From: Candidatus Thalassarchaeaceae archaeon
GTDB lineage: Archaea; Thermoplasmatota; Poseidoniia; Poseidoniales; Thalassarchaeaceae
Direction: 5' to 3'
Assembly: GCA_030747395.1 (NCBI GenBank)
Contig: JASLKT010000011.1
Coordinates: 1-34,720, forward strand
DNA length: 34,720 nt
Both the position numbers and the translations under genes were made by a program. Below, piece after piece: positions 25,846-33,776 of the stretch. How positions within the stretch are numbered: the stretch's first letter is position 1; the number at the start of each line of letters is the position of its first letter. The notes beneath the pieces are model-generated. The model was not told the origin of the DNA, ran no database searches, and saw nothing but the letters and a program-made list of their open reading frames with translations.

Positions 25846-26974
25846 GGCGTTCATCGTTCAATCGCTTATTGTGTTCAATGAGTTCGGTCAAATCTATTGG
25901 ACTTGCATCCAACAAGATGGCGCCTTTCAACTTCAACCCATCACAAAATCCATGGCGATAAATGATGGCTCCATGCCCCCATTCTTCGACGTAACGATTA
26001 ACCTGTTTTTGCGTCTTCTTTCGTTGAAAAGAAAGACCTGCGCCATAGAAGTGTTTAGCATCAATCCATGCGATTGGAACACCATTAATTTCGACATGAT
26101 CGAGCATCAATAAATCTGGGGTTCGGATGGGGCGGCCTTCGGATTCAACTTGTTCTTTCAATAATTCAGTTTGTGTTCGATAACGAACTCCGTTTGCTGT
26201 AAAGTGATCACATAGAACCTTTTCAAACAAATCTGCAGCATGATGAGTTTCAGCTTGATTGACATGTGTCACCCGATCTTCAGCTTCAGCTTTTCTAAAT
26301 TCAACCAAATCGCGTTCTTTCAGTTTCTTTTCGGGTTCACGCAGAGTTTCTTTGATACGATTTTTTGACCAATTTCTAGCCGTAAGAATAGCCCGAAATA
26401 GATTTACTGGGGGGAAATCGTAACGTTTCGAAAGAGAAAGTACACTTTCTCCACCCTCATACTTTCGAAGCATTTCGCCCGCTCTGCGTTGCAGTCTTCC
26501 ATGACTGAAAACAGCCTTTTCTTGGTTGAGGGCTGCGCGAAGACTCAGCGCCTGCTCAAGTGAAATGGGTCTGTCACCGATGAGATCGGCAATCTCATCC
26601 ACTCGCTTATCATCGAGGAAGCCAAATTCACCTGGTCGACATACGATATCGTGTACTTCCCTCTCAACATTTCTCGGAACAGGCGACAATTTCCAAGTTA
26701 TCTTGACTTCTTTTGGGGGGGGGTCTTGACTTGCGGGTAAACCCATGGCGCGAGGGGTTCGATCAAATCTCTCTTTAGCTCGGAGAATTGTTTCATCATC
26801 AATTAAATCTGATTTCCCACCTCTATTCGCATTTTTCTTGGAGCCGCTTCGGCGTCTTTTCCGCTTTCGTGGCCCCGACGCACCTTTGTTTGACGCGTTG
26901 GAATGGGAGGTAGAGGAATCCTTCTTGGGATTCGAATTTGAACTCACATTCTCCTCCAACGAAAGGGGGTTCAT
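25832..26974 (-). CDS. TPD-motif protein resembling eukaryotic CDIN1/C15orf41; predicted PD-(D/E)XK-type nuclease with basic N-terminal tail
   Basis: 380-aa ORF: low-complexity basic N-terminus (GPRKRKRRRSGSKKNANRGGK), helical HTH-like middle (YEGGESVLSLSKRYDFPPVNLFRAILTARNWSKNRIKETL), C-terminal RPIRTPDLLMLDHVEINGVPIAWIDAKHFYGAG...QVNRYVEEWGHGAIIYRHGFCDGL; TPD...WIDAK resembles a PD-(D/E)XK core. Confidence 0.78.
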   Translation of the reverse strand: MNPLSLEENVSSNSNPKKDSSTSHSNASNKGASGPRKRKRRRSGSKKNANRGGKSDLIDDETILRAKERFDRTPRAMGLPASQDPPPKEVKITWKLSPVPRNVEREVHDIVCRPGEFGFLDDKRVDEIADLIGDRPISLEQALSLRAALNQEKAVFSHGRLQRRAGEMLRKYEGGESVLSLSKRYDFPPVNLFRAILTARNWSKNRIKETLREPEKKLKERDLVEFRKAEAEDRVTHVNQAETHHAADLFEKVLCDHFTANGVRYRTQTELLKEQVESEGRPIRTPDLLMLDHVEINGVPIAWIDAKHFYGAGLSFQRKKTQKQVNRYVEEWGHGAIIYRHGFCDGLKLKGAILLDASPIDLTELIEHNKRLNDERLNED

Positions 26975-27336
26975 GAATCCGAGGGAAGCAATCCATGCCG
27001 TCGCTTGGCGAATTGATTGTATCCATAGTCACGCAGAGGTAGGGGAATCAGCCATAACAAAGTCCCAGCGATTTTCCAATGAAGTCTAAGTTCCCATAGC
27101 ATTCGGCAAATTGCACTTGAGCGAGCATACCATTGATGATTTTTGACAATGTACACAGAGTCTACATCTTTGAGTAATTCTGGACAAGATTCCATAACAG
27201 CATTACCTTCGGGTGAATCTTGAGGTAATAATTCAAACACTTTTTTTGGGTCTCTCTTGGAAATCCATTTCGCCCAACGATTGCAAGTCAAACAGAATCC
27301 ATCGAACAAAACAATGGGCAATGAAATCATCTCCAA
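26971..27336 (-). CDS. DCC family (DUF393) thiol-disulfide oxidoreductase-like protein
   Basis: LPIVLFDGFCLTCNRWAKWISKRDPKKVFELLPQDSPEG...DSVYIVKNHQWYARSSAICRMLWEL...LIPLPLRDYGYNQFAKRRHGLL; DG.C..C motif. Confidence 0.85.
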   Translation of the reverse strand: MEMISLPIVLFDGFCLTCNRWAKWISKRDPKKVFELLPQDSPEGNAVMESCPELLKDVDSVYIVKNHQWYARSSAICRMLWELRLHWKIAGTLLWLIPLPLRDYGYNQFAKRRHGLLPSDS

Positions 27337-30191
27337 GCGATACCTGGTTCCAATGGGATGCTTGATCGTGCTTTACCCGCAACATCTTCACCTGTTCCCG
27401 CCCGATACACTTCTACATCTTCTATTTCCAATGCAGCTACGATGAATTCAGCATTATCTAAGAGGAAATCAACTTCATTATATTCGCTTGAAACGAGAGC
27501 CCTTTCTTGTTCACCCCATGTGTGAATTCGACCCCTTCGTTTCTTCTGACCGACGACAATCGCACGCCAAAATTGCATCACGTCACCTTTTGTTTCTTCA
27601 TCTTGGAAGCATTGTTGAGTCTGCAAGAATTTATTTCCTCCTTCTTTGAAATCAAAGTTTTCATCGTGCATTTGAATCGCTTGTGATGCAAGTTTCACCT
27701 TCCAATGTTGTGCAGTTTGAATGATGACTGCTGAAAGATCTCCTTCGGTGTGACGCTCTGCCAATTCCCGGACACTTCGTGCCCGATCGATTACTCTCCG
27801 TAGATATTCTTCCTGACCTAGAACAATTACGTCGCGAGAAGATACTCCCTTTGAATTTTCTAAATCAAGAACTGTGAGGGCAAGCATGGTATCCATTCCC
27901 AAACCCTTCCACATCTCTTCTGCAAGATGTGGTGTAGCTGGATATAGCATGGGAATCCAACTGGTCAAATATTCACGACTGGCGCTGGCACTTACACCCC
28001 CTCGACGTTGGGCCCATTGCCAATCTGCAACCATTTCAAAATGGCTAATCATCACTCCATCTCTAAGGCCCACATTTGACATGCTGTCGATCCAACTACT
28101 GCGAGATTGGCGTGCGCGAGCAAGAAGCCATTCATCCATTGTCCCTAATTTTGAATCATTTTCAATACCTTGAACCAATGCAGAATGAATGGCCCTCATT
28201 TGGCGATAATTTGAATCGATGGCTGAATCTGACCAATCCATTCCAGCCTCTGGATTTGCACCAAAGAGGATGAACAAGCGGACTGTGTCAGCTCCGTATT
28301 TCTCAATCATTATTTCAGGACTGACTGTATTTCCTAGACTCTTACTCATTTTCGCGGATCTTGAACCCAATAGTCCGCCACAAGTCGGGCACTTTTGACC
28401 TTCTAAATCGACATGGTGTTCTACATTACAATCAGCACAGAAAGGAGTGGGGGCATTCACCATTCCTTGACAAACCAACTGAGAGAATGGCTCCGATACG
28501 TCATTGAGGCCAGCGTCTCGAAGGGCCTTGGTAAAGAATCGGGCATAGAGAAGATGCATGACAGCATGCTCGATTCCTCCAATGTAGAGATCTACGCCAT
28601 TCTCCAACCAATAATCAGCACTTTTCTTATCGAACGGAGCGGAGTCGTTGAGGGCATCTGCAAATCTCAAGAAATACCAAGATGAGTCATAAAATGTGTC
28701 CATTGTATCCGTTTCTCGTTTCGCTGCGGCGCCACAAGAGGGGCAATTTGTATTGACGAACCCGTCATGATTGGCCAAGGGATTCCCCGACTCGCCTTCT
28801 GTGAATACTACATCCAATGGTAATTCAACGGGCAAATTCGCCTCTGGAACTGGTATGACTCCGCAACTTCTGCAATGAATGAAAGGAATTGGTGTACCCC
28901 AAAAACGCTGACGACTCAACAACCAATCCTTCAGACGATATTGAACCGTACCTGTACCCATTCCTTCTCCTTCTAAGGCGTTGATGACTGCTGCTTTGGC
29001 GTCGTCACCATACAACCCATCAAAGCCGGGTTGACCTGAGTTTACCATCCACCCCAATCCCTCAAAGGCACGTCCCGTCACTTTCGGGTCCTTGCCTTCA
29101 TCTTCGGAAAGAACCTGAAGAATGGGTATTTCGTATTTCTTTGCAAATTCATGATCGCGTTGATCGTGGCCAGGTACTGCCATTACTGCACCGGTTCCAT
29201 ATGATGCAACAACGAAATTCCCAGCATAGATTGGAACCTTTTCTCCAGTCAATGGATTCGTTGCATAGCGCCCTAAGAATACTCCTTTCTTATCACGAAG
29301 CATATTGATGCGATCAAACTCTGATATTCTTGCGCATTCATCAGCAAGTTCACGGAAATCTGATTCGAATTCAGTGCCTGAAACAAGTGCGTTGCACAGG
29401 GGGTGTTCGGGTGCGAGAGTAACGAATGTTACACCAAAAATGGTATCTGGGCGTGTTGTGAATGCCTTGATGACATCATCACTATCAACGATTGGAAAGT
29501 GAATTTCGGCACCATGTGAGCGACCAATCCAGTTGCGTTGCATGGCCTTTACATTCTCAGGAAAGCTGATGTGTTCCAATTCGTCAAGTAATTCATCAGC
29601 ATATTCTGTCATTTTCAGAAACCACTGTGCCATGTCCTTCTGTCGGACTTCTCCGGCACATCTCCAGCAACGATTGTTCTTGACTTGCTCATTTGCCAGA
29701 ACAGTGTCACAGGGATCACACCAATTCACTGGGGCCGTTCGACGTTCTACCAAACCCATCTCATGGAATTTGAGGAAAATCCACTGGTTCCAACGGTAGT
29801 AGGTAGAATCACTTGTAGCCAATTCCCTGCGCCAATCATATGAGAATCCCATGCGATTCAAATCAGCACGAATACTCTCGATATTTGACCAAGTTACGTC
29901 ATGAGGGTGTCCGCCAATTTTCTTAGCAGCGTTTTCTGCTGGCATTCCAAAAGAATCGTAACCCATCGGATAGAGAACATTGTAACCTGCTAATCTGCGG
30001 AATCGGGCCATGCTGTCGCCAATACTGTAATTTCGAACGTGGCCCATGTGCATTTGACCACTTGGATATGGAAACATCTCCAAGCAGTAGAATTTCGGTC
30101 GGCTCGAATCCACTTCACTTTCGAACGCTTTGGCGTCGTTCCATGCGGATTGCCACTTGGCTTCAATTGTGGTAGGGTCGTAGTCCGTCAT
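27327..30191 (-). CDS. leuS: Leucyl-tRNA synthetase, bacterial type
   Basis: CLEMFPYPSGQMHMGHVRNYSIGDSMARFRRLAGYNVLYPMGYDSFGMPAENAA (HMGH), FTTRPDTIFGVTFVTLAPEHPL editing domain, FYDSSWYFLRFADAL, KMSKSLGNTVSPEIMIEKYGADTVRLF. Confidence 0.97.
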   Translation of the reverse strand: MTDYDPTTIEAKWQSAWNDAKAFESEVDSSRPKFYCLEMFPYPSGQMHMGHVRNYSIGDSMARFRRLAGYNVLYPMGYDSFGMPAENAAKKIGGHPHDVTWSNIESIRADLNRMGFSYDWRRELATSDSTYYRWNQWIFLKFHEMGLVERRTAPVNWCDPCDTVLANEQVKNNRCWRCAGEVRQKDMAQWFLKMTEYADELLDELEHISFPENVKAMQRNWIGRSHGAEIHFPIVDSDDVIKAFTTRPDTIFGVTFVTLAPEHPLCNALVSGTEFESDFRELADECARISEFDRINMLRDKKGVFLGRYATNPLTGEKVPIYAGNFVVASYGTGAVMAVPGHDQRDHEFAKKYEIPILQVLSEDEGKDPKVTGRAFEGLGWMVNSGQPGFDGLYGDDAKAAVINALEGEGMGTGTVQYRLKDWLLSRQRFWGTPIPFIHCRSCGVIPVPEANLPVELPLDVVFTEGESGNPLANHDGFVNTNCPSCGAAAKRETDTMDTFYDSSWYFLRFADALNDSAPFDKKSADYWLENGVDLYIGGIEHAVMHLLYARFFTKALRDAGLNDVSEPFSQLVCQGMVNAPTPFCADCNVEHHVDLEGQKCPTCGGLLGSRSAKMSKSLGNTVSPEIMIEKYGADTVRLFILFGANPEAGMDWSDSAIDSNYRQMRAIHSALVQGIENDSKLGTMDEWLLARARQSRSSWIDSMSNVGLRDGVMISHFEMVADWQWAQRRGGVSASASREYLTSWIPMLYPATPHLAEEMWKGLGMDTMLALTVLDLENSKGVSSRDVIVLGQEEYLRRVIDRARSVRELAERHTEGDLSAVIIQTAQHWKVKLASQAIQMHDENFDFKEGGNKFLQTQQCFQDEETKGDVMQFWRAIVVGQKKRRGRIHTWGEQERALVSSEYNEVDFLLDNAEFIVAALEIEDVEVYRAGTGEDVAGKARSSIPLEPGIAWR

Positions 30192-30209
30192 GACCGTTCC
30201 TCACGTGTG

Positions 30210-30228
30210 CGTGCACCGAAGGTGCACG
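30210..30228. other. Hairpin CGTGCACC-GAA-GGTGCACG between leuS and the membrane regulator gene
   Basis: 8-bp perfect stem, 3-nt loop, in the gap between 30191 and 30275. Confidence 0.6.
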
Positions 30229-30274
30229 TTCGGCCAATTGAGGCATCCTATTGAAGGAACCGCTAATCACGACC

Positions 30275-32953
30275 TCATTCAGTGGAAACGTCGTAGTCAT
30301 TGCTGTTGACCAAGAAGATGGCTTCCCGAGTCAATTGATACCGATAACGCATGCCTACCTTTTCTCGCTCTACAAGGCCAAACTTCTCCAGTGTACGGAG
30401 GTGGTGACTGACCAATTGTTGACTAGCCTCAAGTCGCACCGACAATTCTTTCTGACTCAGATTCACGATGTCGTTTTCCGTGGCATCCAGAAGTCGCAGA
30501 ATCTTACCCTGCAAACTGTTAGGGTCGGGTGTAAGCAATGGAACTGGCAATTCATCCTCACCCAATGTCGATTGGATACTAGCTGGATAGAAGCGTACCA
30601 ATCGACCATCCTTACGCCTCCAAATTCTTTCGCCAGTCTGAAGGTGTTTGAGATGGTGTGTGAGTTGTCCGTTGCTCATCTCAAGGGCTCCCAGTAAGGC
30701 ACGGAAATGAACTCCGGGGTTTGCTGTTAGATAGCCCATAATGCGTCCGCGTTGATATTCACCATCGTGTTCACCTGATCGGCGGACCATTCCAACGAGG
30801 CCGAGGCCCACTTGCAATGCTGGAATCCGAATCCATTCTGTGTTGCCTAGGTAGAGCAATGTCATGAGGGAAAGTGATGTTGTTGCTACCACAGCAGCAG
30901 AGGTTGGGGCATAATTGATGATTTGGTCGACTGGGCTTGGAGGTGGAGATGAGGGGGTAACTGGAGCAACAATTTCAGGTGCGGTCTCGGTTTCATCCAA
31001 TGTCTGTAGAATTACGATGCCCGACCATGCAGCACAGTCATCTGGTGCTTGACCAGACTGTACCATGTAAGTGCCGCTTAGGCCAGGGGTGGGGGCCCAC
31101 TCATCATCTTGCACGTGTTCGATGAAACTGTATTCGACACCGACTGAATCGGTGAGGAGCCAACATCCCCGACTAGGTGTTGTGACATAATTCCACATTC
31201 CTGACAACCATACTTCTTCGATTGAATTGTCAGGGCTTTCTACAATATCTTCCTCGATTGTGTCGCTGCCAGAATTGTCTTCGACGACATCAGAAATGTG
31301 CGCCCCATCGTATGTGTGTGCAATTTGAGTAGTGAATGTCGGTAACGAAGTTGTTTGAATTGAGATATGCCAAGTACCCTGCGCCAATTCAATTCCATTT
31401 TCAACAAATGGCACTTCAATCGTAGGCCAAGTGTATCCCGATTGAGGTTCGATCAAACTCTCATGTCCTGCGAATTCGCCACAATCTTCGGCCCAAATTT
31501 GCGATGGGTTTTCTCCAACCATTGCTAGTTGTAATTCTAGAGTGCAATCAGTTGGCCAATAGAGATTGAATGCCTCGAATCCGATATTCTGAATCGTCAA
31601 ATCGAATGATACTCGTTCTTCAAGACTATCAGGTGAAAGAACTGCCAAATTATCTACTGTGAATCGAATGCTAGTCATATCTTGTTGTTCGGTTCCACAA
31701 CCTGGATTATCCCCACTATTGACGTGTAAAAACGACTGGGTTGCGACGATTCCGTGATCGGGTTGACTCAACACAAGTAGGTGGACGCCATCATCGATTT
31801 CGCAGCCGTTGGAACCCATGTAATCCCAACTGTCCGAAGCTAGAGTGTGGATGGTTTGCGGCGCAATTTTTTGCTCTATTCCCGAAGGGGGGCAAGGGCG
31901 GGTGTCGCGGGTGTCGTAGACGATTTCCCCACTAGGAGATATGATGTGCAATTCAACAATGCACGTGTTTTCATACAGTAACTTTGCAGGCACATCTGCG
32001 GGGTTCTGGAGCATGAAATACCAATTCAATTGATCTCCTGCATCAATGACTGCTTCTGGAATTATGTTAGCAACGGGGTTGGTTGGAATTCTTGTGTATG
32101 CTGTATCGACACTGCTCTCTGCCCCATTGACAGCTGTGAGTGCAAACGGAATTGTGTAATCGCCATCGGGAGCGTTGCCAAATGCCCACTCGGTCCAGCC
32201 GAGGTGCATCTTCTCTCCTGCAGCAATTGAACCACTGCCACATGGGATTGATGTGAGTATGTTTGTTTGCACCCGGCAATTCTCATCGAATGGGATATCG
32301 ATGGTGTTCTTTCCTGAATTGACCAAGGAGAGATGAATCATTGCAGGCATTGCAGAGGTATGGCCATATTGATCGCCGATGGTTTCTGAAAGGGTTGCTT
32401 CAAGGTGAAGATTTTCTGGCATCTCAACGGTACGGTGAAGAATCACTGATTCAGTTGCCGAAAGTTCGTGATACTGGACGGCCGCTTCCGTCCCCCCGTC
32501 CTGCGTGAATGCGAGTTCGATGTCACCACTAGGAGTATCACTCCAATCCCAAGTCCAAGTGGAGAGAATGCGTTCTTGACCCGCTTGAATTGTCATTGCT
32601 CGACTTTGAGTCGGACAAATTCGCTCGTCATCAATATCGAGTTTCCACTCATCATTTGTGATGATTAAATCAAATGGGCAAGCGGGATTGTAGGTCAACT
32701 CCTTTGCATCATCACCATGATTCTTGACCCGCAGGGTGACTTCTAGGTCAGATGCATCTGAAAAATACAAGCCATTCTCTGGTGTATCGATTTCGATTCG
32801 CAACTCAAGGCCGTTTTCAGCAGGTTCAGCGACAGCGAGTGGGGCCAAGACCATCAAAATCAGCAATGCCGCCAATGACGCCGGCCTGAAATTGACATCC
32901 CGTAGCATGCGCTCGCCCCATATCGTCAGCATTGTCCTCCCGTTTGAAACCAT
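30275..32953 (-). CDS. Membrane protein with repeated extracytoplasmic beta-sandwich-like domains and two C-terminal winged-helix DNA-binding domains
   Basis: Signal-like N-terminus (MLRDVNFRPASLAALLILMVLAPLAVA), long secreted region with four Cys-paired repeats, TM segment (TSAAVVATTSLSLMTLLYLG), then RGRIMGYLTANPGVHFRALLGALEMSNGQLTHHLKHLQTGERIWRRKDGRLVRFYP and QGKILRLLDATENDIVNLSQKELSVRLEASQQLVSHHLRTLEKFGLVEREKVGMRYRYQL. Start uncertain: 32977, 32953 or 32908. Confidence 0.85.
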   Translation of the reverse strand: MVSNGRTMLTIWGERMLRDVNFRPASLAALLILMVLAPLAVAEPAENGLELRIEIDTPENGLYFSDASDLEVTLRVKNHGDDAKELTYNPACPFDLIITNDEWKLDIDDERICPTQSRAMTIQAGQERILSTWTWDWSDTPSGDIELAFTQDGGTEAAVQYHELSATESVILHRTVEMPENLHLEATLSETIGDQYGHTSAMPAMIHLSLVNSGKNTIDIPFDENCRVQTNILTSIPCGSGSIAAGEKMHLGWTEWAFGNAPDGDYTIPFALTAVNGAESSVDTAYTRIPTNPVANIIPEAVIDAGDQLNWYFMLQNPADVPAKLLYENTCIVELHIISPSGEIVYDTRDTRPCPPSGIEQKIAPQTIHTLASDSWDYMGSNGCEIDDGVHLLVLSQPDHGIVATQSFLHVNSGDNPGCGTEQQDMTSIRFTVDNLAVLSPDSLEERVSFDLTIQNIGFEAFNLYWPTDCTLELQLAMVGENPSQIWAEDCGEFAGHESLIEPQSGYTWPTIEVPFVENGIELAQGTWHISIQTTSLPTFTTQIAHTYDGAHISDVVEDNSGSDTIEEDIVESPDNSIEEVWLSGMWNYVTTPSRGCWLLTDSVGVEYSFIEHVQDDEWAPTPGLSGTYMVQSGQAPDDCAAWSGIVILQTLDETETAPEIVAPVTPSSPPPSPVDQIINYAPTSAAVVATTSLSLMTLLYLGNTEWIRIPALQVGLGLVGMVRRSGEHDGEYQRGRIMGYLTANPGVHFRALLGALEMSNGQLTHHLKHLQTGERIWRRKDGRLVRFYPASIQSTLGEDELPVPLLTPDPNSLQGKILRLLDATENDIVNLSQKELSVRLEASQQLVSHHLRTLEKFGLVEREKVGMRYRYQLTREAIFLVNSNDYDVSTE

Positions 32954-32977
32954 TGGCGCCCCCTTAGGGGGGGCCAA
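32953..32977. other. Hairpin TTGGCGCCCCC-TTAG-GGGGGGCCAA at the start of the membrane regulator gene
   Basis: Stem TTGGC/GCCAA plus CCCCC/GGGGG with one bulge, in the divergent region toward 33021. Confidence 0.55.
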
Positions 32978-33020
32978 TGAGCCGCCGAACCATTGATTGC
33001 CTATCCCCTAATGGAGAATC

Positions 33021-33776
33021 ATGGCCCTAGCAAGCGGAGAATTCGACGTCTCCATAGGAGACGATGGAATTGAGGTATGGGTTACGCAAATGGGCACTAT
33101 GGCGAATATGAATACGGCATTTATCGACAGAGAAAACCGTATTGTGGCTGTCGTAGATCCATTTGATGGAAAAGGATGGCTCAAAGCCCTAAATGCTGAG
33201 AACTTAGAGCCGACTCACATTCTATTGACGCATACCCACAGAGATCATACTGCTGGAGTCAAAGCAATCCGTAAAGCACATCCCGAGATTGAAGTTTGGG
33301 GGCACGAAGAATCGGTTTCACCAAGCCTCTTTGGACGTATCATTTTCACGAAAACTGATTTTACACACATTTGGAAGCATGTTCCAAATGAAATAATCAC
33401 ATGGGAGTGTGGCAATATTCAACTTTCAGTTACTCATTCCCCGGGTCATTCTCCTGGTCACGTGACCTTCCATGGACACGACGTGTATGTTGCAGGGGAT
33501 TTGCTGTTTACCATGCGTTCAGGGCGAGTCGATTTACCGGGTTCGGATCCTGCTGCGCAATGGCGTAGTTTGGCCAAGGCAAAATCAATCTTACAAAACC
33601 TTCCAAGTGATTGGCGCCTCATCCCTGGCCACAGATATGATTGGATTGATGGAACCACTCCTGATTGGGTCACGATTGAACAAGCATTGAAGCACAATCT
33701 TTCACTGAATGCATTGGATATCGAAACATTCGACGCATTGCCATTCAATCGATTTGACGATGAATTATCAAATTAA
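33021..33776 (+). CDS. MBL-fold metallohydrolase (glyoxalase II-like)
   Basis: HILLTHTHRDHTAGVKAIRKAHP, VTHSPGHSPGHVTFHGHDVYVAGDLLF, LIPGHRYD; HxHxDH and downstream metal ligands. Confidence 0.92.
   Translation: MALASGEFDVSIGDDGIEVWVTQMGTMANMNTAFIDRENRIVAVVDPFDGKGWLKALNAENLEPTHILLTHTHRDHTAGVKAIRKAHPEIEVWGHEESVSPSLFGRIIFTKTDFTHIWKHVPNEIITWECGNIQLSVTHSPGHSPGHVTFHGHDVYVAGDLLFTMRSGRVDLPGSDPAAQWRSLAKAKSILQNLPSDWRLIPGHRYDWIDGTTPDWVTIEQALKHNLSLNALDIETFDALPFNRFDDELSN

Noticed and set aside
30210-30228. UUCG tetraloop terminator
   Set aside because: The minus strand reads CACCTTCGGTG, but the best pairing gives an 8-bp stem with a TTC triloop, not a proper cUUCGg tetraloop, and no T-run follows.
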